The position numbers were made by a program, and so were the translations under genes. A stretch of DNA of 64,000 bases from Istiophorus platypterus (Eukaryota > Chordata > Actinopteri > Istiophoriformes > Istiophoridae): the NCBI GenBank assembly GCA_016859345.1, contig CM029122.1, forward strand, positions 12,381,575-12,445,574. Reading direction: 5' to 3'. This document shows, one piece after another, positions 22,840 through 37,240 of this stretch (positions within the stretch are counted from its first letter, which is position 1; every line of letters starts with the position of its first letter). The notes under the pieces were generated by a model. It made no database searches, was not told the DNA's origin, and saw only the letters and a program-made list of their open reading frames with translations.

Positions 22840-23208
22840 GTTAATGAATTAATCACAAAATATGAAAATAGATATTAGTTGCAGTTTGATTTTAAATAGC
22901 TATTATTCTGTCAATTATTTTTTAATCGTTCAGTCTATGAAATGTCGGAAAAAAGTTGGCCAGAAAATAACTGAAATAATCCCAATTATGGCTTCCCAGA
23001 ATCCAAGATAATTTCGTCAAATTATGTTCGTTAAGTGTGCCTTGTTTTGTCCAAACCATCAGTACAAAAAATAAAAGATTTACAGTCATATAACACAGAC
23101 AAAAGCAGTAAATCATAATGTTAGAGGAAATGGAACTGGAGAATGATTGCAGGTTTTGCTTGAAAAAAATTACTAAAATCGATTAATCAGGTAATTGTTT
23201 CAACTCTG
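22840..23208 (+). repeat. TAATCGATTA-type dispersed element (family A), copy 2
   Basis: 'atattagttgcag' at one end, then 'cagtctatgaaatgtcggaa', 'ccttgttttgtccaaacc' and 'actaaaatcgattaatcagg' near the other. The order matches copies 1, 3 and 4. Confidence 0.6.
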
Positions 23209-23739
23209 ATGTGTTGGTGTGTCATGCCAGGACCACACATTTTCACCAATCTGTAAAATTGACAAAAAAAAAAAAGGCTTTTGCAGTTTCAAGTATCATT
23301 TGAATATATCAGTGTTTTTCTGACCCAATCTTAGTGACTACAGTTTGAAGCCATAGAGGGCAGTAAAATGCAGGGAAGTTTCTGCTGAGGAGCGAAAAAC
23401 AACTTTGTGCTACCCCATGGGAGTCATAAAGGTGCATAAAGTCTGAGTGTATTCCATAGATTTACGTGGTTGGAACCCAAAAAAAAATCTTGTCTCCATT
23501 GGGGGGATAAACCAGGGAGTAATGTGGAAGGCAATGGTCCTGACTTATGGTATCTTAATTTAACTCAACCTCTAAGTCAATTCTGTGGTGTGCAGTGTCA
23601 CAAGAATAGTGACAAAGATTATTTCACACCCTCTTCACAGTATTGTATCTGTTTGTTCAGCACTTTTGAATCCCCACCCCTCCGCACAAATCAGACTTTT
23701 TCTCTCATAAGAATTGTACTAGAGGTTCTCAGAGGGGAC

Positions 23740-24240
23740 ACGTGCACATTGTTGAGACAGTACTGTGATGCAGAGAAGGGTTTTCCCTCGCGGGGAACGG
23801 ATAAAACCGGAGTCGGTTTCCCCCTCTCGCTCCGAAGATGGCGAGTTGTCCAGAAGCTTGTGATGACGAGGCTGATGAATTTCCATCATCTGCAACCAGA
23901 GGATGACAAGCGAGTGAGCAGCAAAAGATATTACACAAACACGTCAGTCTCCTTCTTTTTCTCTTTCGCTCTCTCTCTTTGTTCCTTTTCTCCCGTTGTC
24001 TCTTCCTGTCTTTTGCTTCTCCCGGCAGCCCCCCTGATCAGCCTGTCAGCCCTACCGATGCCTCGTTCGTTGAGCAAGTCGCTGTACTCCGATTGTCAAT
24101 GAAGCTTTGTGTCTGTGTGCCAGTTAAGTGCTCAAAGTCTCATTCATCTGTCAGACACAGCAGTCACGCTCTGCCCTCTGATAAATGTGAAGCTACAGGA
24201 GGATCCTCTGGAACAGCTGTCTTTCCCACTATTCAGGAGT
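23740..24240. other. CpG-bearing intronic stretch, open over 210 codons
   Basis: CpG-bearing words cluster at 23785-23915 ('ccctcgcggggaacggataa', 'ctcgctccgaagatggcgag'). The plus-strand ORF 23470-24102 passes through, but its product is low in protein-like features. A CT-rich tract (23948-24025) forces a Ser/Phe/Leu-rich segment. I do not call a gene. Confidence 0.25.
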
Positions 24241-24689
24241 ATTTAATTGTCTATTTGATGTCTGTTGAGCAGGTAGAGCTGTACAAATATTTGGATTTAA
24301 ATTTAGACCTGAACTCTGATTGTACCAGCCATGCTGATAGCATATGCTCACAGAGCAAATCGTACTATTCCTTTATTCTGTGGCTGGGTTATTTAACTGC
24401 AGACACAGCCTAGATGTGGTTATTAACTGATATTGATGTAACTAGCAATGTGTGCAGCACTACTGAGGTAACGGCTATTAAGGAGTAAGATATATTAAAC
24501 TGCAGGCATGGGCAAATGGGTATGTGTTGTCCTGACATACACATCTGTTACTAATCTTAGTGGAAGTGCACTCAGTGCAGTAAAAGCTGTAAATGTCAGA
24601 GGCTTCAGGTTTTTTGTAGCTCTGGCATTGCTGTAGGTAATTACTGGCCAATTATTGGTCAGTCCATAGGTCTTCCACTTAGATCCAGA

Positions 24690-24990
24690 TGGAAATTTTT
24701 TTTATATAACATTGACTGAATGGATTGCTGTGAAATTTTGTACAGACAATCATGATCCCCACAGGATGAATCCTACTGACTTTGGTAATCCCCTGACTTT
24801 TCCTCTAGCACCTCATTGAGGTTGACATTTGTGTTTTGGGGTGAAATCATTCAATAACTTCAGCAGAGATTTTCAGTGAAAGTATTAATGGCGTTCCCAT
24901 CAGCCTAAGCTGTACTTCTTTAGTAAATGGTAGCACGCTAACATGCTAAACTAAGATATTGAACATTATGCTTACTAAGCATCTGCTTGT
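24690..24990 (+). repeat. Dispersed teleost element (family C), copy 1
   Basis: Carries 'tggattgctgtgaaatttt', 'ccccacaggatgaatcctac', 'ggtaatcccctgacttttcc' and then 'agcacgctaacatgctaaac'. The same series recurs at 54590-55075 (plus) and 43700-44010 (minus). It is a common interspersed repeat in percomorph fish. Edges are approximate. Confidence 0.6.
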
Positions 24991-26479
24991 TAGCGTTGTG
25001 ACTGAGCCCCACTGTCAAATCTGTGGTCTTCTCTTTTGGAGACCCCTACTGCTCAAGAAGCTTCGCATCCTCCTTGTGCAAAATTGTCAAATGGAAAAAA
25101 AAAAAAAAAAAAATCATCTCATTCAACAATTCACACTGTAGTTCCTGTACTGGCCCCAGTAACAACATGAATTGATAAGATAGGACTCAGTGTATAGGCT
25201 CTAAAGCCTAAGCTGCAGAGACTCCTATCTTTTCCATTACTAGAGGTGAGAAATGTGTGGCTCTTATGGAGAAGATACCGTAGAATATTGACTGATATGA
25301 TACAAATATGATAGCGTACATCTTAAACATATATAAAGATTTACATTTAACTATCCCAACTCAAGCTGCTCTCAATGCTCTCCCCTTTTTGCCAGTAGAG
25401 TAGTTTAGGTTATTTGTCTGCAATACTTTTTGAGGCTCATCCTGTAATCTGGGCTGATCAGGCAGTAACAAAAGCCAAAGTCGCTGTGAGGCTGTCAGCC
25501 AGGGTCCCGGCTGCTGCCTGCTGCTTGACTGTACTATAGCAGCAAGACATGAAGAGGAGATAAATCATGGATACTATCAGGTTAAGATCTGGGGCAACTC
25601 CGGTGCTCTTTTGCTCTCTAGGTGATCAGGGAAGTCGAACAACAGATGATCAGCGATGCCCGGAGAAGATAGCTATAAATGCTATAGAGCACCTAGCAAA
25701 AGCAGCTATCACTAATGATGGTCAGAATCTCCTATCCCTCCAGTTGTTCTCGTTGGGGGCCAACTGTGCACAGCAGAGCAGGAGGCAGCAATGACGTCGG
25801 ACAATGATGCTGGGATCCGACACCAGCATCTCTTGTCTCTCAAACGGTAAGAGCTGTGAGAGGGAGTTTCGCCTGACCCTGCCAGAGCCCCCGACGTACT
25901 TAACAGCTCCACTACACTAACAAGCATCTGAAACATAGCCCTCAAAACAAAATGGGATCCATTTGTGGCTGGTGTGTGTCGCGCTGGAGGTGTCAGACAT
26001 CTGCTGAGCGCCACAGCACATTCTGCCCCTTTCAGTTTTATTGTTTGTCATATGTGCAATGACAATGACTCTGTGATTTACAGGCAAATAAAAATCTAAT
26101 TCTGGGATTTGGAACCAGAGATATGATAGACTGAAGCATGACGTGCTGGCTGCCGACTGAGCCGGTGGACTAATAGAACATTGCTGTGTCCATCTGTGGG
26201 TCCATCTGGTGTGATGTGAGGGGAAGGCAGAGCTAAGAGCGGCCGTCTAATTGAGGACACAGAACCCCAAATCAAGATTATGCACACGACATGACCCAAC
26301 ATGAGATAACACAGAAAAGCACACGATAGAATAGCTTAGCTGGAAATGTGACAGAAATAATTTCAGGGAGCTTGAGAAAGAGAGTTAGTCTCTGCGAAAA
26401 GAACAGAAGGAAGGTCAGAGTCTGTCTTTGTGGTTATGTGTGCTTTGAATTCGTCTGTGGGTGGGTGTCTTTGGAAATT

Positions 26480-26522
26480 CGGTGTGTGTGTGTGCATGTG
26501 TGTGTGCATGTGTGTGTGTGTT
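26480..26522. repeat. (GT)n / GTGTGCAT microsatellite
   Basis: GT runs with regularly spaced GCAT interruptions. Confidence 0.9.
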
Positions 26523-29489
26523 TGTCAGCATTTGTCCAGTTAAAGGTTAAATGCCTGGCTAACTAGCTACAGTGTAGAAGCCCACCATCTCCCAACTCTT
26601 TTTCTGTGGATAAAATGTCATTATTGATAGAACGATTGCGGAGTAGCCTCACTGTTTTTGAGGTATGACCTTTCTTATAGGGTTGCATGATGAGATCGAT
26701 TATAGCCATACACATTATATCCATGAAGCACACCGTTTATTTTCCTCCTTTGGTATTGATCTTGTACCATTTCGAGGCAAAGTAGTGAAATAAACCAGTA
26801 TGAGGACTTTTATCTGTGAGACATTATGTGAATCGATAAAGAGCATCTTACAGTATTATATTTCATTTTAAACCAGACATTTCAGAATCCTTTTTTTTTT
26901 TTTTTAATCTTTTGTGAAATGGCAACTTAACATTGCATAGGAGAACATTTTTGTTTGCCTCAGCTGATAACAATAAAATGTGCCAATTAGAGTTGTCCCT
27001 TTGAGTCCTGAGAAAAGGTCATTTTGACAGTTTCATATTTTCACTGAATGCCCCTCACACAGTGTGGAGCACAAGCTGGAGAAAAAATCTTCTCACAGCA
27101 AGAGGCAGAATCTAATGAAATTCCAGTTCAGTCCAAGGGCATGAGCTGATGGTTGTCGGTATCAGACAAACCTGCACTGATAACAACAGGAGCTGTTAAG
27201 CGGCAGATTATATTTGTTAGTTCTGTGCGTGAACACGCATGCAGAATTAAAGGTGTAATTAAAGGTTGCTTCACATCTAACACAGACACAACAGCAAAGC
27301 AAGACAGCGGGTGTCCAGCAAGCAGCTTTGATGAGTTTTACATATTCTACCAGGAAGCTAATGCTCTCCGCTGTATCCGCTTGTATGTCAGGGTTCCTGC
27401 ATGTCACAGAAATGTCACATTATGGTGCCAGAATGGTGGTCTGCCTGACTGGCAGACAGCGGCATCCGTAAAGCCAAAACACTAGCCTGGCTAAAAAGGA
27501 TGAACAGCTTAACAGAAGGACATTTACCGTGTAAATGTAAATGTGTAAATGATCAGCTCAACAACTTTCCATTTGTTTTGAAGGTTGTATCTGCACTGAA
27601 AACATGGTGTGCAAGATTCTAATTTTTGATTTTCTGTGAGGCTTATCAGGACGACATGCGTCTGTATGACCTTGCTAAAGCTGTCATCTATGACCATTTT
27701 ACCTGCTTGATAAGAAATTAATCCGACAGTCCCATTGTCTACCACTTTACTGAAAATCTAAGACTGTTTTATAGGTGATGGCAGGAATTCTCTTCACTGC
27801 CCCAAGGAAATTATTTTTCTGTTCTTCAGTGCTTTTCATTTCCCTTATTCTATTACATTTCATTTTCTCCCCTTTGTGTTTTTTTTATTAAGCTTTTATT
27901 CATTCAACCGAAAAAAATCTAATTTACATAGTTTTGAATAAAGAAAAAATAGGAAATACACAAAAGTATTATTCAGTTCATAGTGATTTCCACCCAAATC
28001 AAAACCTGAATTAAAAGCTCAGGAGAGTCTACCTGTTGCCTGGCTACTCATGCTGTACGTTTGATTTATACATCTTACTGTGTATTAAAATATCGAAACA
28101 CACCTGAACCAGAATACAGATAATGTTTCTCCCATACATACTGCATTTATTTCAATGTTTCTACAAGGTGAAATGGTTTTAATTGGAGACTGAGAATCCA
28201 TTAGGAAGTTTAGAAGCATCCAGTGGGGGGAGTCTGATTGATTTTGATATCAATTATTTAGCAGGTTCACAGCATGAAAGAAACTTTCAATTAACTCTCT
28301 CTCTCTGCTTCAGGTTTTCATAATTGTTGTTTTATGCTCTCTTATCACAACAGTTATAACTTATAATCATACAACACACTGTTAAGTGCCACAGTTTTCC
28401 ATCACTCTACCCATTTAGCATAAAAGGTCATAAGGCTTTATATCTGTAACGGTGCTTTCTGTTGCTGTAATAAAGGGAAAATGTCCTCTCCATAACACAT
28501 TCACAGCAGTTAGTTGGCTCCTTCAAGTGAAGTAAGGGTCTATTGATATCCAGCAAAGATCAACAGAGAGCTCAGACATACCACCGTTGTGTTTGTTGAT
28601 CCTGACACCAGATCCCACCTTCGCAGTCCCTCAGGCACTCAGATTATAAATGTGGCTGCACAGACGGAAGCAGAACTTCAGTCTGGCTGAGAGAACATGT
28701 CTAATTAATTGAGTGGCATTAATGGGTCAGCCGGACCAAGACAAAACATTTCATATGTTTCATAACTGTCTTCAGAAAATACAACCGTAATGAGCTTTTA
28801 GCTCACCTCCCTCCTACATTTACTCTATATTGTGTCAAAGTTAAAACAGACAAATACCGGATTATATATTCATGAAAATATGTTGTTGTAATGCATCTGG
28901 TAAAACTAATGAAGAGCAGAAAAATGGAAATGCACTGTGTTTTAGTTCTAAATAGGCCTTCAGAGAAAGTAATGAGCTGTTATAAAGGTGTTGCATAATG
29001 CCAAGAACCATTATGTTTACATCAGGGAGGCAGCTAACAATTATTTTTAATTTATAAAAGGTCATAATTTTAAATAAACATATTTTGGGTGTCATAAAAA
29101 CTTTATATCCATTTCATTCAAATGAAATGAATATAACCCTCTATCTGTAACATCTTCAGATATTGGCTGTGGTTTACAAATTAAATCTGTTGGAGACTGG
29201 AAGCACATACACCCTCCAGGGTTTTCAATGTTTTCTTTGAACCCTCGTCTTGACTAAGAAAAAAATGTAACCCCCCCCCAACAATAAAATGAAGAAATAA
29301 TATAAAGAGAAGAAATGAAATAATATTGTCAAAATAATATAATGGTGTTAAATCAGCACAGCTTGTTTCAAGCAGCTGTAATCAGCTGGCCTATCTTATG
29401 ATAAAAATGTATTAAATGAGTAAACAGTGTGACAGCCTGAAAGGTGTTGCTTGTAGCAATGAACCTGTAATTATCACCTGACTCTGCTG

Positions 29490-30005
29490 CTCCCCTTGGC
29501 TTCACAGAGCTTTAAAATGATTAGCTCTTTGTTTGGATTTCTGGTCTGTAACTTTACTCCTCTGGCTAACCCTCACCGCTCTAACAACATCATTTTTGGC
29601 TGCAGCAAGCAGCTGTTTTTGGTGCAAAAGAAGGAAAAAAACCTTGCTGTACACTACTTGTTCCACCTCAAACAACAGACAGATGCATTTATCGACAAGC
29701 TGGTGAACATTTATCCAGCATTTATCAGCTAAAGAGCCAGATGTGTGCCTGAGTTGGTAGAGACAACAAACAGAGCTAAAAGAGAGTGAATGTTGGACTT
29801 CGATTCGCCAGGTGGCCAGAAGTACGACTTCAAATAAATGATAGGCATTGAGGCTGGATATGTAAGTCGCCAACTGTTTGCTAACAAGTTTTCCATATCA
29901 ACCTAAAAGGTGAGGATACTGTCTGTCACTGTTAAGTTCACAACTTGCCTCCACTGCCCCCAAGTGGCCAAAAAAATCAGCTATTGCAGGTTTAATCTTG
30001 CACCA
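29490..30005 (+). repeat. Dispersed teleost element (family B), copy 2
   Basis: 'atcagctaaagagccagatg', 'cagagctaaaagagagtgaa', 'tgttggacttcgattcgcca' and 'ggtggccagaagtacgactt' appear in order, ending near 'ctattgcaggtttaa'. They match copies 1 and 3. The 123-residue minus ORF over it is a by-product. Confidence 0.55.
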
Positions 30006-30053
30006 AAATTTAAACCCTAATATCTTGATAGCGGTTCCAATGTGTGCCAGGAA

Positions 30054-30090
<37 letters not shown>

Positions 30091-30123
30091 GTAATGGTAA
30101 TGGTAATAGTAATAATAATAATA

Positions 30124-30166
<43 letters not shown>
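30054..30166. repeat. (TAA)n trinucleotide array
   Basis: About 110 bp of AAT/TAA units with a few G substitutions (TAG, TGG). It yields long but meaningless poly-Asn, poly-Ile and poly-Leu frames. Confidence 0.95.
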
Positions 30167-30168
<2 letters not shown>

Positions 30169-33100
30169 CCCTGACACAGAGACAAAACTGTTGTTCTCTG
30201 CATATGACAAAGTGCACATTTATAAACCATGGTAGATGTGAATGGTTTGTAGTGTATTGGTGTCTATGTAATTATGAACTATATTACAAGGGAATTCTGC
30301 GATCATGTTTTTAAATTTAGGATGAGGAAAAATAAAAGACCCCTCCCTGCTCTCCATAAAAAGGCCAAATTATTTTACCTTCAGCCAAAAGAAAAAATCC
30401 GATACCCTTCCCTTTTTCTGATTTCCTTTCTTTCCTAAAAGAATTTCGATACAGTCCCTTTTATGTTCCAAGAAAATAATCCACCTTTTTTTCTGATTTG
30501 ATTGGCGCTGAATGTCATTTTGCAGCCCAGTGATGCTTTAATGACAATGTAAATTGCAGCAGCTGCATCACACAAGATCAGGGATGGGAATCTGAAGCCC
30601 AGCTGCTGCTCTTATCCATGTCTGCAGTTCTGAGAAAAGTTCAGTGCTGGGCAGAAATTGTTGAGTCAGAAAATACAAACACAAACAGGGGCAAATCTAT
30701 GGGTTGTGATTATCCTGGCCATTAATCTGCCTTTTGTTTGTATTGTATTTTCGTGCTCTGCACTGTTGCTCACACTGTTCCCATGCAGAGTGTATTGGGC
30801 TCTGCAGAGGGACCAGTGGACCACATCCGGTCTGCTGAACACAGTTATTTTCCCACAGAAGTTCAGCTCCTGCCCAGCATAGCTGTGATAGGGTCTCTGT
30901 GGGTCAAAAGAAACCAAAACTCAGTTTTTCCACTTTCACAAACAGGGAGCCAATACAGCAGGACGCTTTGGGTTAGTTCAATCGATAAATAATAATGCTT
31001 GAGCTTAGAAATATTGAGTACACAGAGCAGCAGAATTGCAGCATCAGTGAATATTCCAGTGTAATACATAATGATCTCTTTGTGTTACATTTGGTGAATG
31101 TGTTTTATTTTGCACAGATCCCAGACTCCAAGGCCCAGTTTTTTCTGTACTGTAGGCCAAGCTGGTGAAATCCTCTACACATAGACCCAATCAGCACTGG
31201 TCTCCTCCATAACAGAGGGGGTTCATGGCAGCAGCATATCAGTGATGGGCATTTGATATCGCCTCTGCAGAAAAAATTCACATAATCCAGTTTGTGGCCA
31301 AAAAAAGAATAAAAATGTTAATTCAACTGCGGCCGAACAATCCCCTGAAATAACAAGCTTAAAGGCTAAAACCCTCCATAATTTTATCTGGAATCTTCCA
31401 TACAGTGACACCACAATGACATCAAAGCAGGACAGGAAATGCATGGCTAACAAATCAATAGACAGAGGAGTCGCATTAGGGCTTAATTCGTGGCAAAGTG
31501 GAGCTTTAGGAAAGCTGTAGGGTTCAGCTGGTACAGAGAGAAACTGAATCAGAGATATCCAGCCTGCTGTGCCACTCATCCCATTGGGGTCTGGGGTTTA
31601 AGGCTGGATGTGAGAGCTAAAAAAAAGAGTTTTATACTTTAGCTGTTTCTGTTTCTTTTTCCGTTTGTGGAGCAGTTGTGAGGAGTAGGAGTGTTTACCA
31701 AAAATTGACACTGATAGAGGATCAACTATTTTTATTTCAAAAATCAATGATCAACTCTGTCTCCTAGAGATTCTGCTTATAAAGTATTAATCTGACATTC
31801 CTATCAGTTCTGTCAGTACTTGTGTTGTGCTTAATGCTAACTATTAATTAGCATCCATACAATGTAAAGGAGTATGATACCATTCACTGGGTTATGCATC
31901 CTACATCCCCTCTTAATTAAACCAAAGCAATTTGGTTATGTTAAGGGCAAAACATGGTTTCAGTGTGGTTTTGACGGTTTAATAATTCATACTGTGGATG
32001 ACAGTGGTATTGTTACCTCTTGAATGCGTCAGTGTTCATATTATGATCTCAGCATTGTGTAGATAAAGGTGTATAAACTTAGCAGCATGGTTTCCATGTG
32101 ATAATTAGCAGTGGAGCGCTCTAACCCGTTCCAGCTCAAGGACACTGCAACCAGCTCTCCTCTCCACCCTTACAAACACTTCCTTCGCTCGCCCTGAATA
32201 TTGCCTGCGGGACACTGTTGTGAAATGGAGCCTCATCCTTTGATTTTTATCTGAATGCTCCATCAGTCCATATTGGATCTGTCTCCATGTAGGCACTGCA
32301 GCACAGAGGAAATAAGTGATACATTACAGTAGGTCATTTCATCCTTCACTGCAGTCCTCCTTGGATCCCATTTTGCTTTATATACATATTCAAAGCACAC
32401 GCTGAATTGGCTTTTGAGGCTGAAATGCAGAAAAACGGAAGAAATTCATGTATTCTCATGAATCTGGTGACAGCTTCTCTGTCCAGGAAAGATGGGATGA
32501 GATACAGTGTGCAGCACATACATCAAAAAGGGATCCATCTGAATTTGTCTCATTTTGCATCAGCTCCTCGGAGGACTGCTCTAATAGGACTGAGCATTCG
32601 GCTCTTTGAACCTCCACGTAGTCTGAAGAGAGGATGAGGCATAAGGAGATGGATTAGCTGGATGTTCACTTATACAAGAAAACCTTGTCATCCTACTACT
32701 GAGCCATGGCTGGCAGGGACCTCACATCTTTACAGAGACAGCAGTGGTACACAGTCAAATTAGTAATTGGCTGAAGAGCCCAGATACATGGCAAGGGCAG
32801 GCTGAGGTGAAAAGAGAATACTAACACAGTAATGAGTTAGGGCTATTATACCTATCTCATTCTCCTCTAGTCCAATGAAGTCAACTTCCACAAAGGTAAA
32901 ATACATAAATCAACATGTTAATATTTGAAAATATAAATAATGTTGACTAGACCTCACTATAGTTGTTTTAATGCATCAGTTTAAACAAAAGTATCATGTA
33001 GTTGTGTGTATGTATTTCCTTTTTTCAACCAAAAATTTCCTTTTTTTTTCTCTAACAAATCAAGTTGAACTTAAGTTTTATGAAAAACACAAAATGCATG

Positions 33101-34255
33101 TTTGTGAACAGGTGATATAAACGGCAAAACTGCATGTCAGTGTGTAAAACAGCAAATGCGTGCTCCAGTTTGTGTTGTGTACATAAACCTATGTACACAA
33201 CTGTACAACTTTACTAACTGTGCAGTCACAATAACATATTGGCGACAAAAACAACAACAAAAAACTTCTAAAAGGGAGTCAGTTGCTGTCAACCTACTCT
33301 TTCAACAAATATCTTTCAAGCTCAATTTAGAGGTCGTAAAAAATAAATCAAATAATTAAATAGATACGCTGACACAAACTCTCCTTTGCCAAAAAGTGAA
33401 ACTTCACATGCTTTCACTTGGCCTTTAGTAAGTTCTGTTTTTTCTTGCTTAATTTGAAAAAACATTTACTGTGAGACAGGTGAAAATATCTTTTGTTCAC
33501 AAGGCTCTCGGTCTGGTCCCTAATGAAGAGAAATCTGCTCCCGCTCCATTGGCTCGTTCACCGAGTAAAAATATGCAGAGGACTCTATAATCAGGATGAA
33601 GTCACACATGAATAGACAAACAAGGCCGGTATTACTGTATATCATAGAAATAGAAACAGAGGGAGGAAATGCAGCTGTAAAGTGTAGGGATGTGTGAATA
33701 TGATGTTGGGAAGTCAATGGAGGGCAACAGCTTCCAAATTCGGTTGCAGTTTTATATTGGAAAATATGAGGCTTTAACAAACTGTAGTGCAGCAGGTTCA
33801 GGAGACACTCACCCGAGAATATCAAATATCTATCTTAAGCTGCTCTCCAATCATATAAGTGAGGAAACTGATAAAAACAGTGTGGTGAAATCTCACGTTA
33901 TAGCAAAGTCGGCTAATTTTTTTCTTTTATGGACCTTCCCAACTTATATTTACACACCTATACGTTAAAGCGTCACTTTTTTCCTCTATGTTTGCAATTT
34001 TTGGCATACCACAAGTAGCACCCTTGGCGTGTCTCTTCGCATGTGACTTCACACTGTTTATGGAGTCAAATATTTTTTACCTCTATATTTTCACACAGTC
34101 AGTGAGCTGACACAGCAGGAGCTCATCTCTCCTCGTCCTGATAAAGCTTGAGAACCTTGTCTGCAGATGACTCTTTTTAAAAAGTGCACTCAGTGTCTGC
34201 TCTTTTGTTAAATGACCTGCAAAAAACACTTTCTATGATATATTTCTGTTAATTT

Positions 34256-34256
<1 letters not shown>

Positions 34257-34330
<74 letters not shown>

Positions 34331-34373
34331 TACTTACATACATACATACATACACACACACACACGTGTGTGT
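34257..34373. repeat. Compound microsatellite (AT)n-(GA)n-(CATA)n-(CA)n-(GT)n
   Basis: Five different simple arrays are joined end to end. The last two, CA then GT around 'cacgtgtg', are inverted with respect to each other. Confidence 0.95.
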
Positions 34374-37169
34374 GTATGAGTATGTGTATAAAATTGTCCC
34401 TTTGAATTTGCCTTGTGTTCATTGCCTTGTACAAATAAGTATTCACACCACAGTATCCTACTGCGCAGGGACAGCTGCAGTGCAAGGATACTATACAAGG
34501 ATAACACATTTGCGGTGGCCAAGTAATACTAGCTACTACCCAGTAAACAACTTCACAGCTGGATTAGTGCCCCCTGTTGAGTTTAAGGATTAAACCATCA
34601 GCACTTTCAGTCCTCAGCATCACTACTCTCATACCAAATTAGTGCAAGTTAATACACTTTTACAATAGCTAAACTCAGTACTGTAGGTTGAAAATCAGTG
34701 CCCCAAAGCAACCCAAAGAGCATAAATTCTCCAAAATTCACAAATTTAATGATGTGTTCTCTTACACAGAGCAGAGGGGAGAATATTTTTGAACAAGACT
34801 TAAGGTAAAAAAAACTTTAAGAATTTAAAATGGTATATGCAGACATTAAATTTGCATTCTGTCATTCATCCTGGCTCATCAGTCTCACTGCAGTGCAATG
34901 AAGATGGAAAAATCGTTGTGTCAAGCATGATGAACCTAAATTATTGTAGTTGTTTCAGTAGTTATTTGTATCAGTATGGCTTCTATTTTGTGAATTCAGC
35001 TTTGGGAAATGTGCAGTGACAGATAGCTCACATCTCCTATTAAATGACAACACAGCGGGGCTGTTCTCGGAAATTCTTTTGCCAAAGTTCCTCTCTCAGT
35101 CTTATTTTTCCATACCTGTATATTTAAATGGCATGCGTGAAGGTTTTCTAACTGTTAGAGTCATTTTAAGAAATGCAACACGACTTATTGTGCTTTGTAC
35201 TGATTTTAATGCGGACCGGAGTCACAGCAGTGGTCGTTTCTGGTCCTCCTTTCTGTCAAACCAAATTGCATCCAGTCTTTGAGCTGAGCCTATTCACAGC
35301 TGTAGTCTGGTCATGAAACAATTCTACTCTCCTGTATGGGCTGAGGCCAGCACCTCTAATAGTTTTTGTAAGTGCCTCCCCTCTGACATTCAGTACACTA
35401 TGGCCAGGGCCAGTGCGTCAGCATGCTGTTGAAACTCTCAAAGACAGAGCAGTTTGATAGGTTTTCCATTCCTGCGGCATTTGACCGCGCTGTGGCCACG
35501 TCCCCCTTCACCCTGACCTGAGCTGACAGCCCTGAGAAAAAAAAAAAAAAAAAGTCGGACCAAGAGGTTATAACCTTGGTTTTGCTTTGTTGTCGTGACA
35601 GCAGAGTAACTCCAATGATGGGGAGACAAACACAATGCGGGGTTTTATAGCCTGAAACCTGAAGACCTCCTCCACTAACATAATAAAAGATTGGTTACAC
35701 TTTACAATACAATACACAGATCTGTGAGTTCTTAGAATCCATTGAAATCTCTAGCTTGTCAAAGCTGCCTACCTTGGTTATGGATTGTGTATCTCTATAT
35801 ACATACACACAAAACCAATTCATGCATTTGAGCTGTTTCGTATACTTACATCCTGACCTCATCATTTGTTCACCCGAATGCCAAGAAACATACTTTCTCA
35901 CTTAGCTCTTGCGGTTACTGGCCATGCAGATACTTTTGGTTTTGTTTTATCCAGGTTTTGAGTAACTTTTTTTTTTTTTTTTTAGTGGTGTGTGGGATTT
36001 TGTTTGTGATGCTCACAACATTGAAAAAAATTTGATTTAGACAGTTTTTATTTCAATTAGAACTACAACTTTACAATTACAACTTTTGTTAACTTAAGAA
36101 AAACGGCTCCTTTTAAAAACTGTTGACAGTCTTTGGAACTGTCTTTGGAGAGACAACTTTCTTTAAAAATTTCAGAATGTATTTGCTTTTAGTTTGATGC
36201 AATTTCAAGTTAGATAATACTAGATGTTATTAAATAGTCATGCTCTAATTTGGAGTTGTCTGTGAAAACATTCCCTTACATTTTCATTATTTTTCATAAA
36301 CAAATTGGACTAGAACGTCTATAATTTCTATATTTACCACATATTTAAAATACAATAAATCTGTGAGGGCTGATGATTATTCTGACTTTGGCAACATAAA
36401 TATGACATGCTGAGACTCATTCCTCCCATTTACTCTCATCTGACCACGGGCGACCATATTTGAAGAGTTCTTGTGTGTTAATGACAGTGTTCAACACAGC
36501 TTCAATGTGCTGCTGACGATGGCGTGTATTGATTTCAGAGGCTTCATTTCACAATGGCAGTGTCTTGAAAAAGCTGTGAGGGTGAGAAGTGGGTAGAGAA
36601 GCAATTTAAAGCTCTGATAACACTTTTTGTATAATCAATAGAATTGAACCCACAAAACAAGCAACCCACCGACAGCACGGTTGATTTCATCATAAAAAAA
36701 AATCTCATTTTATGTTGTGAGCCAAAATTACTGAATCAACCTATGTGTTTATAATACCAGAAAAAGAATCCCTGTGCTCTATAAATAGGATTGTTTGCAC
36801 ATTACAGCCCCCAAAAATTATTTTCCTAAATCATTTTTGTCTTTGAATATGATACTAGAAAATTGGTAACTCAGATCATTATGAATATGTTGATTCATGC
36901 AATATTGATTATATACCAGAGCCAGCAAACAGAAAGCAGGCAGAATTAAACTGTGGTGTATATAGCGTGTGGTACAAAGGCTTGGATTACTGTTAGCAGG
37001 GAATAAAAGCTTTTATTTATTTAATAGCTGTTTCAACTGTCTGCAACTGTTTTTATCATTTCTAACAATACACTCTCCCCACCATAAATGAAACAAGCAG
37101 CACAGCTGGGGATGAGACTCATTAAAGTTACAGAAATGAATGAATAAATATCTGTTCCAGGTCACATTT

Positions 37170-37240
37170 CACAAAAATGTCAACCTCATTGTGGCACTTT
37201 AGGAGAAGTCAGGGGATCACCGAAGAAGTAGGGTTCGTCC
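37170..37240 (-). repeat. Fragment of family C element
   Basis: Read on the minus strand, 'ttcggtgatcccctgacttc' is followed by a match to 'agcacctcattgaggtt' of copy 1. It is a short, isolated piece. Confidence 0.4.

Noticed and set aside
23470..24102. 210-residue intronic ORF
   Set aside because: No recognisable domain; low-complexity C-terminal half; no start or splice context supporting a gene.
30042..30314. Poly-Asn / poly-Leu ORFs
   Set aside because: Products of the TAA trinucleotide array.
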